DNA of 64,000 bases from Puffinus mauretanicus (GCA_023333565.1 JAJKFH010001826.1:62001-126000), one strand, 5' to 3'. Positions 49,701 through 63,717 are shown, counted from the stretch's first letter. Notes: generated from the sequence alone by a model not told the origin. A program made the numbers and translations.

Positions 49701-52700
49701 GTCCCTTTGTCTGCCCTGCCTTCCCATCTCTGTTGCACTGTGAGCAAATCCCACACAAATACACAAACTTAAACTCAAGGAGGTGATAGATTTTTAAAAA
49801 AATGAAATTAAATAAAGCACATTACAACTTTTTCCAGATGGCTAGCAAAACTAGGTGGGTTCTCATCAGAATCTTCTTCAGAATCAAGAAGACTTGATTG
49901 GTTGGACTACAGTAAGAAAGTTGCTTGCTCAGACATATGGCAAATCCAGACATCAGCTAACGATTCTTTCTATTTTTGATAGAAGCATCACGTTGCTTTA
50001 GTCTTTTTAGATTTTTGCTCTCTGGTATGGCTGCCAGTTGCATAATGATCACGTTTCTCTTGAGAATGCCAAAGCAGACTCCCATTGCTGAAGAAGAAAC
50101 AAACAAAACCTGACACACTGCATGCTATTATGTTTCGTTATAATGCAGTGACAGATTCAAAATAACTCTTTGAGTGATGTATACAGAAACTGCAGACTTG
50201 AAGTAAGAGAATCGAAAGGAAATACTTTGCTGTCTCTTAAAACTATTTTAATTACTTTATTCTTCCTTTGTTCCAGTACCGTTGCTGCAAGTTTCTTTTA
50301 ATACTAATTGATCAGAAGACTAAATGTGTCCTCTCAGTCATACCCACTCCGAGTGCTATGGAGAAGATCAGTTCCCTAGCTTTGGCCATCACACACCTCT
50401 CTTCCCATCCCTCCATTTGCTCTCCCCTCCCGTCCTGTTAAACATAATCTGCTTGCTCTCACTTTCAAAGACTTTCATGACCTCCAACTCCCTGACTGGC
50501 TTTTCCTCAGCATTGACATCAGCTTCTACCCCCTTTGATCCTCTCAGATATAAGTAGCTCTCCATAATCATCCACGTGATTTCTTCCTTGTTCTACTTCA
50601 GGTTCCTTCTTAAAAGGTGGGTTTTTTCCCTGAGAGACCTGTAAAAGATTGACAATAACATGGCCACTGGTGTGCTGTGTCCAACATAAGTCATGCAGGA
50701 TTGTTTCATTATATTTACTGGCTGGCTGGCTCTTTTTATCCACTGTCCCTTTTCTTAGGCAGAAAACTTTCGGAGAGGCAAGGATTATTTTTATTTCTGT
50801 TTTTGTACAGGGCCCAGTTTAATAGAGGTACTTTAGTTCCTGATTGCTATGGTAACACAAACAATAAGAAATAACAAATAAATCAGGATCACTTAATTTG
50901 TTACATTGCAAATACTGAAATTCTGCATTATTTGTCTATCCAGGCTTTAGACACAGCATACTTGCCAGATCTGACTTGTGGCATACAATAACCTTTAAAA
51001 TACAGACTTTTGTTTTAATAGCATTCTGTTGCCTCCTCAGTAAGAAGACTTTACCTAGGATTTATCTAGTCAAAGCCATACACAATTATGATTTAGGTTT
51101 CTCTCCCACTCCAAACGCTCATAGCTAAAATCCTCAGAGACTTGAATGATCTCATTTCAGGACATATCTGCTGTGAAGCATTTTTGACAGCTGGCTGACT
51201 AATCTCTCTACTTAATCTTTTAGAGTAAATGGATTTATTCCTGTTTCAAAGAGCGACAAACTCTTGGCAGGTCTTTTAGCCAAACTTTCTGAAGCCAGAT
51301 ATACGCACCTGACATGAATTAATGTCAATACCAAGGCAGCTGATCAGCTAAATGTCTCCAGCAACTTTGGAAAATGCCCGTTTATGCACGATATATACAC
51401 ACAGAATTGAGTATGGTGCATTATACAGTATACACCACTTTTTAAGAGCTGATGACCCAAACAGCCAACTGATACTGGTGACTAACCAATATAAGCATTC
51501 ACTAAGAACAGCTGAAGTGGCTACTGCTCTTGGTTGTTTTCCTTACTGGTCTTCAAGATGTTGCTGCTCTTAGCAGGGATGGCTGAGCTGCACATGCAGA
51601 AGCTTCTCAGCTACCAAAGTTTACAGCTCCATGTGTTAAACTGGTTATTAAACTGGCAACTCCAGGTTGCTGTAACCTCTCAGGAGCCAGGGAAGTAACA
51701 GGAGACGTGTGTAATGGCAGAGATGTGTGTGAATGGGATGTTCTGAAGGGCAAAGGGAAAAGTTGAGCAGAAATGTAAATAGGGGTTAATATTTGGAAGG
51801 TAAAGGGAAATGCAATAGACGCAGAGTTTGTGGACAGATTTGAGAAAATATTTAAAATAATGAGACCAATGGTTAGGGCAGATGCTTTTTGAAGTGTAAT
51901 TTAGATTCACAGATTAATTTAGAGGAATTGGAGGAGGATGATACAGAATTTCTGAAAGCCAAATTGTGACAGACAAAACAAAATTAGTCAAAATCCAGGC
52001 AGGGGTCTTGAGATAGTAAATAGTAAAATTACATAAAAATTCCTGAAACTGATGTAAAACCTCAGAGTGGCCCACTAGATTCTCTTCCGAGAAATGTGTA
52101 GAAGAGGACAGAACATTTTCCTTAATAATGAATTTGTAAAAGCATTTTGCACCTTATTAACTCACATTTCCCGAAATCCCACCCTGTCCTTTCCTGCTGC
52201 TAAATTAATCAGGTTGTCCTCTTCATGTCAGGGAGTAACATAATCACGCATATGTTAACCTCACAAGTGAAAACAAATGTCAGAAGTGTCATTAACCATT
52301 ATACATGAGTTTTTGAGGAGTACAAAAGCCTTCTTCAAGTGGCAGAGTTTAATTCCATAGGCACTTCCCCAGTTCGTTCCTAACCAGCCAGGAAATGGGT
52401 AAGCCATATTTGGGCTTGTTGCCTTTTAAGACAGGGAATGCAGAGATCCAGGAGAAGGCAGAAGGCCAATTACATCTCTTGTTAAATCCTATTATTAAGT
52501 GAGCTTGCTTTAAGGACAAAGTTGATCTACAGGCCGCAATTTGCCTTACATTAATTTGACTCCTTTCATATTTCCAGATTAACTGCAACACCAGAGAAGC
52601 AGAAGAGCGATGATTAAAGTCTGAGCTTTTCCAAGCTCCTAGCTACAGATAATCTCCTCTCCAGTGTTTGTTTTGAAATCCTGGAAAATACACTTCGTAA

Positions 52701-55700
52701 AAAGATCTCATTGCATGCCCAGGCACATCCAAACTTTCCACTTGTTCTCAGACATTGGACACCGGTACTGTTCTAAGTTGGAAATGACATCAGGGCTGGA
52801 CAAGGAAATGAGGTCTTGTAAGCACAGTTCAGTGTTTGTATTTCAGTCTCCTCATATACATGTGTTAATGTTATTATTTTATGCCTTATATGCTTTAATG
52901 GTACTATAATTGTGCATGGCACTTTACAAGTCTAATTAGGCAGAAATCCTGGCATCTGTTTTATTTTATATTTATCATCAATATGAAAAATACCGATAAT
53001 TTGAGCTGAGGTCATCTAATGAGATTAACTTTGTGTTGCTGTATCCGTAATTCTTATGTCTTTTTCCCATTGTCTCCAGTGCTTCACAATACCAGCTGAT
53101 TCTGATCTTGCTTATAAGCCAGTTTCTGCAGCTGCTGTCTCCTCCATCCTCTGGAAGTATGTCATGCTGTAGGAATACTTCCATTGGCTTTCACTGGGCT
53201 TCTCATAGAGTAAGGTACAAGTCCAGATAAGAGTCCAGATCTTCTGAGGACATGACTACCTTACATCACAGCGTGACATTAACAGAGTGATGTAGTCACA
53301 TTCAGTTCAGTTTTGATATCTGGCTTTATTGCAGCCCTTGCGTACAATGCATCTGTTGTTCGCAGGGACTTAGTCCTGGTTAGACCCTATGGGCTGAACT
53401 GTGTTATAAATCAAGCAGAAAATGCTTAAAGTTTTGCTTCTTTATGAAGGTACTACACTACAAAATGTAGTAAAGTGAATGAGGACTCCCCTTTTGTCTT
53501 GCTAACCAAGAGGTGACAGGTAATGGTGAGAGCGAGTAAAAGGAGTATACATACTCATTTCTTTTTTTCGAAATTTTCTGAGGGATTTTATTCCTAAGAG
53601 AAAACCAAAGAGAGGCTGGCTAGAAGGTACTAGCGGCCAGTGAGTGTGCTGGCCATTTCTGCTCCCTTATGGGTTATGTGCCAGTTTGGGGGGAGGCAAG
53701 AGAAGAAATGCACCCATGGGATGAGCAGGAAAAGGTCCTGACAGTTTTATTTGATTTTTCTGATTGCTATCACATTGCACGCTTAGCAGCAAGCTGCAAC
53801 TGCCAGCTGAAGCAGTGGGGAAAGGTCCTACCACTGCCATCTACGGCATGAGCCACATGTGCACATCAGCACAGCAGGTACATCTGTGTGCTTTTTAAGA
53901 TGGCTCAGAGGGGAAATTTTTTCCCATTCTGTTGAGCTGGTTCCATATGATGTTTTGGAAGGCTCTGCTGTGAACAGCCTGGTATGCTTTAGTACTTACA
54001 AAGTACATATGTTTGGCATGTTGTCCCCACATATTGTGTCTTGATTCAGTATATTTACTCTTCCGCGCACTGAAGTTGCTTCTGGTGATTGATACTCGGA
54101 AAACCTCATGCGGAGACCATGGAGCTCTCCAGTACTTCTGGTTTGCTGAGGGTTGGTGACTGATCTTAAGAGGCACCTGAGTTTATTAATGGAAGTTGCA
54201 GTCAGTCCAGTGCCGATTCATTTGCTGGGACTCAGCGAAGGGAACCGTGCTGCGGCTGAGCTTGGTGAGGTTGGCTGATACTGAGGGTGGTCTGTTTTGT
54301 ATCTGGAGTCAGCATCTGCTGTATATATGTAAAGTCAATACTTCTGTACTTCCAGATAAAAATTTAGTTAGTGGCTGAACTGAACAATCTTTAATTTTTT
54401 TTTTTAACAATTCTGCAACGCGCGGGCTGCTAATAGTAGGGAAAAGACCAGGAGGGCAATCTCAGAAAAGGTAAAGCTGGGCATGAAGTCACAGCTCAGC
54501 AAAGCTGACTCTTTCTTCGTGAGTGCCCACAAAAAGACTGCAGGATCCCTCTCTTACATTAGAAGAATAAAAAAAAAAACACCAACTTTTTTTTATTATA
54601 CAGTAAGTTTTTCAGACCTTATTTAATTCCCTGTAAAGGAAAGCCAGCTGCTTGAAAGAAGCAGGCTTTTGCTGCATATCACCATGATTTCATGAAGAGG
54701 AGTAAAAGAAACAGTCGAGAATGACACCTGCATGTGATGTTACTAAACAAATCCCGGTCATTTGTTTCTTCGTTTGTAAAAACTCTGCTGGCACCAGCAA
54801 ACTGCAGCTTCCTCTTTGGAATAAAAGCACTCAGGTACGGAGGAAATAGCTAGCATAAGAAGCTCAGTTTTACAACTAATAAATGTTTTACCATAGCTAT
54901 CAGGGCTGACTTCCATGGTTTCTTTTAAACCAGACAGTTAGCAGATGATTGGACCGTAAGGTGTCTAAACATTGGCTACAAGCCTGGTTAATGGCCTGCT
55001 AGCTGTGTGGTGGCCTCTGAAGGCCACTGGATATTGCTTTCAGCTGCAGATTCTGCCCTTTTCAGTCAACAGAGAGAGTGCCAGCCACTGTGGTTTCGCA
55101 GTTGGTATAAATCATCAGGTGGGGGGATCTGAAGAGGATACCCATGCTTGATCCATACCAGAGAATGCAGCTCTTCGAAAGTCCCTTCTCTATTCTCACA
55201 CCACAGGCTGGTCACCCACTTGTGGAGAAAAGGAAGCCAGTAGGAGCAGCCACAGCAGCACCATCCCTTGCAGAACCGGAGAGCCGGAGCCCAAAGTGAG
55301 ATGGCAACCTCATGGTCACAACGACTGCAGATAATCCTGCTAAAAAGCAGCCTTCCCACATGCATGCATGTAAAGGATTTTCCTCGCATAAATCCGAGCT
55401 ACATCACCTGTGCTTCGCCAGCAAGAGAGAGAAGCCATCACAAGAGAAGACCTGGCTGCACAAGGCAAAGCAGACACCTCCTGTGGTGGAACTCCCCAGA
55501 TGCTCTGCTAAAGATGAGTAGTTATGAAGTGAACTTGGAGAGAAGACGAAGAAATATTAATGTTCCATATTTTGGTCTTTTGAGCTCAGTATTAAAAGAG
55601 ATTTTGGTTCCTGGACAAAACCATAGAATTACCTTAAGATTCAGATATTTTACTGAATATTTCAGCTACTCAGGTGAGAACAATAGTAAATGCTTCAATT

Positions 55701-55904
55701 AAAGCTGTACGGTAAGTGTCCAGTTACTGAAGGTTAGTTATATCTAGACTAAATAAATAAGCCTTGCTGCTGTACGTGAAGACATGAGTTTAAATGTATA
55801 CACATTTAGAATAGGGGCTACTTGCAAAAATTCAACGCAAGTACCTTTTTCATTTAAAGTGGGATTTAAAGTACACTGAAACAAGACGTGCTGGAGCAGG
55901 CATT
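46791..55904. other. 5' flanking DNA without recognised genes
   Basis: About 9 kb of mostly AT-rich unique sequence upstream of MAMDC2. I see no exon of a known neighbour, LTR pair or RNA gene. The longest open frame is at 49053-48565 on the minus strand (162 codons). Its length is within chance expectation for a window this size, and its product resembles nothing I know. Confidence 0.6.
48842..48907. repeat. 39-bp-period tandem duplication
   Basis: A 27-bp sequence starting GAGTATAAGCATCCCAGAAG is present at 48842-48868 and 48881-48907. The 39-bp period keeps the minus-strand frame (a repeated SLLGCLYS). Confidence 0.95.
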
Positions 55905-56455
55905 TATATAATGATTGACAGTGTAACTCTAACTAGGAAATGGCAAATTTTTCCCATGAAGACAAAATTCCAGCGATGTCCTGCTCAGCCCAAAGCTAGG
56001 ATGAGGATTTGGCTTAGGATGGGGGATTGGGATAATGATTGTTTCATCACCCATTTCCAACTGGATGGGTTTGATATCCACAATAGTGAACCATAGCATT
56101 AAGGTTAGAGTTCGGGAAGCAAGGATTCTCAGGATTGGAGTAACATTGAAATCCTGCTCTACCCAGAGAGCTAGGATGGAGTGGTAGGTCATCATACATT
56201 TTGAACTGGAGAGGTTTGTCATCTACTCTGCAGAAGGATAGGGTTAGGGTTGGGTTTAGGGCTAGGGAAAGCAAAGACCTCAGAGCTGAAATGCCAGCAA
56301 CATTCTGCTCAGTCCAGAGACCTGGGATGGCAGCTGGGCTCAGGACAGGGCTGTAGCTCAGTGCACATCTGGAATCAGGAACTGGTCTTATCTCCTGCAA
56401 GGAAAGCTGACTTGTAAAGGTAGGGGCTAGGTTAGTTAGTTGAGTGCCACCGTAT
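55905..56455. repeat. Degenerate tandem repeat with telomere-like segments
   Basis: Successive monomers begin at about 55980 (CTGCTCAGCCCAAAGCTAGG), 56153 (CCTGCTCTACCCAGAGAGC) and 56304 (TCTGCTCAGTCCAGAGACC), preceded by a partial unit. Spacings are about 173 and 151 bp. Shared landmarks are CTAGGATG, AACTGGA/AACTGG and a G/T-rich stretch followed by GGGAAGCAA-like sequence. The central monomer carries AGGGTTAGGGTTGGGTTTAG at about 56240. Divergence is high. I cannot name the family. Confidence 0.75.
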
Positions 56456-59400
56456 GGTCCTTGGAGCAATGTGTAATTAACAAAAGTAAACTGTTCTTTC
56501 CAACATAGGCTACCTGTATTCTGCTATACATTTTAGCTGTGAAGATAGAAAAGTATTCTTTTGTTTAAACAGTATTCAAACACCATTATCATCTTTGGAC
56601 ATTACAGAATGAATCAGGTAAGAGAAAATTTTGTAAAAAGTTTTGTAACAATCCAGAAAGAACAAAACACTGTGGACAGTATTCTCTGCTAATTTGTACC
56701 AGATGCTACATTATAGGTGTAAAAGTAAACATAATTAGGCCTATTAACAGCAAAATAACATCATTGATCATTTATAAATAACTAACTCTTACTTGTAGGC
56801 ATGAACAAACCAAAAAGCCACTGACAATTGCAGAAAACCTTTTCTATGTCCCTTTTCCTTACTGGTTCTGTGCCTATAACAATCTATTTTTAAGATTTCT
56901 TTGAGATGCCAGCTGCAGAAGAAGCAGGGGAATGCCCAGCTGTTCAAAAGCAGCTTCATCGTCCAGAGGACTGCATAATGAAAAAAATTGGGGTTGCCAT
57001 GGTAAAATATTATTTGTGTACAAACAAATGCCCTGCGGTCAGTTTCTCCCTCAGATGACAGTACTTTTGCAGAACTCAGAAGAAAACAGAGGAGAAAGCC
57101 AAATATGAGGAGATGTGCAGAGATGGAAAATGGAAAAAAAAGGAAGTGAGACAGAAGAAAAGGAAGATTTGTTCAGTTCTGTTTAAAACCATTAGCCCCT
57201 ACTTTTTAGGACTGCGTGAAGTGGATCTGCATATTCCATATGTGGCTGTAAAGTAGTTTTCCAGGGACTTCTTCGTAAGACTGGCACTAGGGTAATGAAT
57301 CTCCCTGGCAGGGGCAAAATAACTGCCCAAAACAGTGCAGAAATTCTGCAGAAGAGGGTTGCCCTGTTTGAGAGGCCTCCAGGACTAGTTCAGCTGTGTC
57401 AGGAGCTTTTCTGTCTCCTGAGTCAGCAAAGAATTGGCAGATACCATGTCAGTACCGTATCCTTGGGCTTTGGAGTCCTACAGCTGGAAGTTACTGCACT
57501 CATCTGGCTGCTGGGCTAGGATTTTGTGTGGCTTGAAGTCATGTAGGAATCCATCTCTTAGCTGGGTATCTCTTCCTGCATTTTTCAGAGATTTCTCTTT
57601 GCCAACATTGGCACCATCTCTTCTTTTGAAACATGCTGAATAGAGCAAGGGTATATATATATAAAAATGAAAGACGTGTTCACAGCAACAGCAGTTCCGG
57701 TTGCAACATCAAAGTGTAAGTGTATGAGATTAAAAAAAACCAAAACAAAACAAAACACCCCAAAAAAAAACGCAAAAAGAAGAGAGCTGACATACGGCAC
57801 TTTTGCCCGAAGGGGCTGTGGCTGAAATTTTACAAATTCATATCAAAGTGAAGAATACTCTGACTGCAACTGCAAAGGAAATCAGGATACTCACTCATGA
57901 TGGAGATTGCTGATTACCACAAAAAGTACAGCTTCACTTCTACAACCCTCCAAATGAGGCGGCTCCAGCTGCTCCTCGTTTTTCAGTTTGACACATACCA
58001 TAAATGTACAGACCACAAGATAAATATATATGTAAAGCTGTACAGGCAGGTATTGCCCCAGGGTTCCCCCCAAGCCTGTTCATGTTAAATGCCAGCATTT
58101 CAACAGATTGCATACAACAAAGAAAGATCTCTGTAATGTATCACTTACTTTGATTACAGGTCATAACTTGTTACTTACCTGATGAAAAACCTGAATGGCA
58201 GCTCCACAGTGTTCCTGCATATCCAATTGATCCTGACGTTTGCCTTGTTTCACGAGGATAACTGGCCTTTTGTTTTCCTGTTACACCGATTTGTTTTGAT
58301 CTGTGAATTTTGCGACACTCAAGCAGTGTTGAAAATCTTTAAGTGGCAGTTATTGCAATGGTATGAGAAAGGAAATTGTTGGAAGAAGAAAGGAGAGGGA
58401 TGAAAGAGGTGGTTGTTTATTGTTTGGAATCATCCATTTCATTCCTCAGCAAGAGAAAGCATGCTAATGAACAGAGATGTTTATGTTTTCAAAGTTGTTT
58501 AAACATTTAAGGCCCAATTGGGGTTTCATATCCTGATTTTTATACTTCAGTCTAGTTCTTCCTGATTTACCCTGCGGTTGGTGTGAGGAGAGCGAGGCTT
58601 CCCAACCTGAAACGTTATGTAGCCCACGTTAAGGGAGTATAGGATCCAAATAATGGCCATAAACGCCTTAAACCTCAGAGGTACAGAAAAATCCCTGTAT
58701 GTTCTGGTCTTTAAAAGCCAAGTTCCATGAAAGAGATGCCACCACTTTGTCATTCCTGATTCGCTTTCCAACCAAAAAGCCTTGCCAAAAAGCCTTGAAA
58801 ATCTGCAAGGACAAAAAATGTATTCCTCAGGTTAAAACATTTGTTCCCTGGGAATTATTAGGGGCAACTGTTGGACATTATGAATTCTCCCTGCTTGGCA
58901 GAAGGAATGACTGAGTCACACCGATCATCTCTAAACAAAAAAAGACAGCCAAAAAAAAAAGTAAATCTAGAAACTTTAGAGGCTCTTCTTCCTGTTTTTA
59001 AAGCTAGCAAACAGATGAGGCTATTTCTTCTAAAATTTTTCACTTAGACAAAAAAAGAAAAGCCAAAATTACATCCCTCTTGTGGCTGTGGTTTGCACTG
59101 TCAGCTGGTTTGATCAATGTCTGCAAACAATCTGTGTATGCACACTGGGCATCTCACACCAGGACAAAATGATCAGATGTGCAAGTAGTGGTCTTTGCAC
59201 CAAACGTTGAACTTCGTGATAAACAAACAAATTTCGGTTGCCAACAAAATGACAGATCTGTGGCTTCCTTGCAACCATGTAGAGACAAAATCAGTGAGTG
59301 AGGATTACAGTAGATGGCAAGGTCCAAGGGGGAAAATGACTAATAATGACACTGGGTGTGAGGCTGCCACAACAATGTGCTGTCATGAACTGAGTCCTAT

Positions 59401-60617
59401 GACTGGCTTACAAAATATGGGTATTTCTCTTTGAGTTGTGTTCTCATCTGGTTAGGAGTATTCCATTTTTAGTTCTAGCATCATGACAAGATGGGTTCAA
59501 TAGCTAGCAAGCTGCCAGATCCCCTATTTCTATCAGTTTCTAGACATCGATTGTTACTTGATCTTCTTCTGAGACATGCTGTGAGTCTCACTAAACTTTG
59601 TCCCTTATCTGGCAGGCACAGTGTACTTTAACAGCCTCTTTCTGTTGTTTGCCCAGAATCACCCCCAAGGCAAAGCTCCAGACAGATTTATGGTTATGAT
59701 GGTTATGATGTGATTTTTCTGTAGCCAGCTAGGGAACAAACCAGAGTAGGTGATGAGGCACTCAGTTACGGGTGGGTCAACAAGAGCTGATCTTCTGCAG
59801 AGCTCTAGAGCAGGGTTCCCATGCAGATTTGACAGCTGTCACGATGACATAGCAACAATTTCATCAGCTTCTCCAGATTGACTCTGAGACATCTGCTGCT
59901 CATCAGTGCTCCATCTTTTCCAAGCACTGGGGCACTTACTTCTTTGTCCAGACCTGAAACAGAAAACAAGCTTTCCCGTGCTTTTTGGGGGGATGGAATC
60001 ATTAAAAAAATCATTCCATGGGAATCTGTGTTTGCCAGCTCTGTGGAAAAGGGTTTGGTGACTGGAGACCTTGCTAAGTAGCAGCCAGCAGCTGTGAGAC
60101 TCCACAAGACCCCCAAAATTCATTCCTGATTCCCAGGAAACAGTAGCGGAACTAAATGCCATCATCTTGATCCTCCTCCCATCCTCTCCATCTTTGATAG
60201 CAATCTGCGAGAGAGCCTGGACTACACCTCGCTCTATGCTTGGAAAGCAGCTTCCACTCTTCATCCATACCCTCCTGTGCACCTGCTTAATGCTCCAAAT
60301 GAATACTTACACTGTATAACTTAGCACCTTTCATTAAACAGTGGACTAATTGGATCATGCTGTGCTAAAGTTCCTGCCAAATTAGTCAGGAAGTATCATG
60401 TAGTAATGCATGAATTTCCTGGAATTTCTTTTAATCAAATTATTACAAAGAACGATTCTTCAAACTATGTTAAACAATGGTGTCTTGCAGCTGATGCTGC
60501 TATAATGTTAGATAAAGCACCCTTTAGAATTGGTTCATCAGCTGGGATTCCTCCTTGTAATTGCTCGATGAGTAAGCTTACCGTGAAATCTGTTTTGGAA
60601 TGTATTTTGATCACAGA
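56456..60617. other. Flanking DNA without recognised genes
   Basis: About 4 kb of unique-looking sequence with one A-rich simple stretch (57731-57779). No coding similarity was recognised. Confidence 0.6.
57731..57779. repeat. A-rich (AAAAC)n simple repeat
   Basis: Runs of A interrupted by single or clustered C, including several AAAAC units. Confidence 0.85.
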
Positions 60618-61515
60618 TTCAACATCACAGAATCACAGACGTTGGCAGGCACCTCTGGAGATCATCTAGTCCAAACTCCTGCCCAAGCAGGGTCAGCTAC
60701 AGCAAGCTTACCAGGACTGTTGTCCGGTTGGGTTTTGAATGTCTCTAAGAATGGAGACTCCACCACCTGCCTAAGAAACTTGCTCCAGTGTTTAATTGTC
60801 CAAACAATAAAAAGTTTTTTCTTCTGTTTAAGTGGAATTTCCCGTGTTTCAGTTTGTGCCTGCTGCCTCTTGTCCTGTCACTGGACACCACTAGAAGAGT
60901 CTGGCTCCGTCTTCTTTATTCCCCCCATCAGGTATTTGTACACATTGAACTCCACCATGGTCACTGCAGCCATGGCTGCTCCCAGCATTCACGTTCCCAA
61001 CCAGTTTTTCTGTGGAAGTATCAGGAGCAACAGAATTCTCCCCTCTTTGGCTCCTCAGTCACCTGTGTCATCAGTGCAGTCCAGAAAATTCCTGAATTGC
61101 TTGTGCTCTGCTGCATTAACCCTCCGTCAGATATCAGGGTGGCTGAAGTTCCCCACGAGGGCCAGGGCATGTGAAACTGAGGCTTCTTCCAGTTGTCTGA
61201 AGGAGACATTATCTACTTCTTTTTCCTGAGCGTGTACTCTGTAGCAGACACCTGCCACAACATCACCCATGTGCATCTGCCATCCCAAGGTAGAGCTCCA
61301 TATGCTCCTGCTGCTCTCTTGTACAAAGGGCAACTCCATCTCCTCACTTTCCCAGCCTGTCCTTCCTCATGAGCCTGTGTCCATCCATCGCAGCACTCCA
61401 GTCATGTGAGCTATCCCAGTACAGCACCGTGATTGCAGTGAGACCGAGCCCTGCAACTGCACACAGACCTCTAATTCCTCCTGTTTGCTCCCCATGCTGC
61501 AGTGGATAATTAAAT
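60618..61515 (-). mobile_element. CR1 LINE with internal deletion (endonuclease part fused to 3' tail)
   Basis: Read on the minus strand, about 61510-61020 encodes decayed pieces of the CR1 endonuclease domain: WDSSHDWSAAMDGHRLMRKD, MGDVVAGVCYRVHAQEKEVD, FRQLEEASVSHALALVGNFS then HPDI, and SGIFWTALMTQVTEEPKRGE. The usual catalytic GDFN-type motif appears as GNFS, and stops separate the pieces. From about 60950 leftward it continues directly as CR1 3' region (TATTTGTACAC, CCCGTGTTTCAGTTTGTGCC, AGAATCACAGACG). All of the reverse transcriptase is absent. Dead copy. Confidence 0.88.
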
Positions 61516-63009
61516 GGTAAAGGGTGCTTGCAGCTTAAATTACAAATTCCAAAAGAAAGGGTGAAAAAAAAAAATCTCATTTTAACCTCTATTTCATCCT
61601 TCTTATTTACAGTTCTTTAGGAATAAAAATACCATAACCAATAAACAAACAGCCATGATTTTTCCTCCAGCTTAATCCAAAGACCTGTGGAAGCACTAGC
61701 CATTAGATAGAAACAGCAAAGAATGCAAGGGCATAATTGTGCACTACAGCCAATTATTTGCTTAATTTTGTCTAATAACCCTTTCTGGGGAAATCACTAC
61801 TTTTCAGTTTTAAGTTACCTCAAAAGAATACATCATGCCTGACTTTTGTTTTGGTGACAGTCGGAAAAAGGTAGGGAGAAAGGGAACTCCATCCTTGCTT
61901 GTGAGACAGCCATAAGCCCAGGCAGAATTGTAGCACCTTGAGAACCTATCCCAATACTGCGAGCTGAGGTGCCCCAAAGGGATGGTGACACAGAGACATG
62001 ACACAGCATCATGACACAGAGAGTGAGAGCAGGCATGGGTCTTCCCAGGCCCTCTCCCATGTGGAGCAGAGAGCTAGTCACTTTGGGTAGAGGAATATGA
62101 TACGTTGCTCTTGGGAGGTGGAAGAAACAGCACACATTTGTTTTTATCAGGCATGTTTATGAGGGATTTTGAACACCTGTGTGGTTTTACCATATATAGG
62201 TCAATGATATCATAAGATTGCAAGGAACAGCCAGACTGCAGGAAAACTGTTAGAAAAAGGGAGGAATATGAAGTAGTAGGATCGGCAGGGGCGTATAACC
62301 TGTACAGGATAGCACAGGGGACAGAAGAGGAAGATGAGACTGGCTGCAGGAGCAAAGAAATCCAAGCGTGTACTGCAGCTATTTTTCATGAGCTAGAATC
62401 ACATGTAGCAGCGTCATTTTCCCTTGTTATATTGATTGGCACATTGTGATGTTTGCAAAGAAACAGATTGGCTTTTGAACAAATATGAAAATTAAGATAT
62501 TTCTGCCCTGATGGAAAAGATGCAGCTTGCGAGAGAAACTTGTGCCACAACAGTAGCAACTGTGAATGAAAGCAGATGAGAATAATCCTGATCAGCATGT
62601 TTCCTACATACAACCAACAGAAGTTAAACTATCTTAGACAACCACAGGGGCCATTTAACAATGCCAAGTTTTAAAAATCAACAGACCTTGGTTATTTCTG
62701 TAATTCAATAACTTCATGTTTACAGCCATTTAATCCATTGCAAGCTTTTGCAATCAACCTCACCTGCCAATTCAGTATATTTTTTATTGTGCTGCATCAT
62801 TTCCTTTTCTGCTACTCTGTTAATTTTGTATCTCTATGTTTTCACGTGAAAACTTGTCTTATATATTTCATAATATATTATGATACCAGGTCAAATTTCT
62901 AAATGGCAGTTACAGACATCTCTATAACCTAAAAATCAGTCTATAAAACAAGATGTGAGTGATTGGAGCTCCATTTCACCGAAGACCCTAGGAAGATGGT
63001 ATAGACAGA
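61516..63009. other. Flanking DNA without recognised genes
   Basis: About 1.5 kb between two CR1 copies; nothing recognised. Confidence 0.6.
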
Positions 63010-63717
63010 CTCAGAGAATCACAGACTGGTTGAGGTTAGAAGGGATCTCTGGAGGTCATCTGGTCCAGCCCCCTGCTCAACCAGGGCCATCTACAGCCAG
63101 TTGCCAGGACTGTGTCCAGATGGCTTTTGAATATCTCCAAGGATGGAGACTCCACAACTTCCCTAGGCAACTGTGCCAGTGCTCAGTCACCCTCACAGTG
63201 AAGAAGTGTTTCCTGATGTTCAGGAGGAACCTCCTGTGTTTCAGTTTGCGCCCATTGCCTTTGGTCCTGTCACTGGGCACCACTGGAAAGAGCCTGGCTC
63301 TGTCCTCTTTGCACCCTCCCTTCAGGTATTTGTACAAGTTAATGAGATCCCCCCTGAGCCTTCTCTTCTCCGGGCTGAACAGGCTCTCTCAGCCTTTCCT
63401 CATAGGAGAGATGCTCCAGTCCCGTCATCATCTCTGTGGCCCTTTGTTGGGCTTGCTCCAGCAGAGGGGAAGGATCACCTCCCTCCACTTGCTGGCAACT
63501 CTCCTCCTAGTACAGCCTAGGATGCTGTTGACTTTTTTTTTTTGCCACAAGGGCACATTGCTGGCTCATGGTTGACTTGGTATCCACCAGGACCCCCAGG
63601 TCCTTTTCTGTGAAGCTGCTTTCCAGCTGGGCAGCCCCCAGCACGTACTGGTGCATGGGGTTGTGCCTCCCCGGGTGCAGGAGTTTGTACTTCTCCTTGT
63701 TGAACTTCATGAGGTTA
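63010..63717 (-). mobile_element. CR1 LINE, 5'-truncated, with internal deletion
   Basis: The 3' end is at left (AGAATCACAGACTGGTTGAG). It runs through GGATGGAGACTCCACAACTT, CCTGTGTTTCAGTTTGCGCC and TTTGTACAAGTTAATGAGAT, then jumps near 63460 (CTCCAGCAGAGGGGAAGG) past a segment present in the copy at 32.9 kb. It ends in the protein part ([40 protein letters not shown]). It belongs to the same subfamily as the element at 32476-33548 and is non-functional. Confidence 0.95.

Noticed and set aside
55268..55702. A 144-codon plus-strand open frame followed by a GT-containing site
   Set aside because: The product matches nothing I know, and the possible donor at about 55674 is not enough to call an exon.
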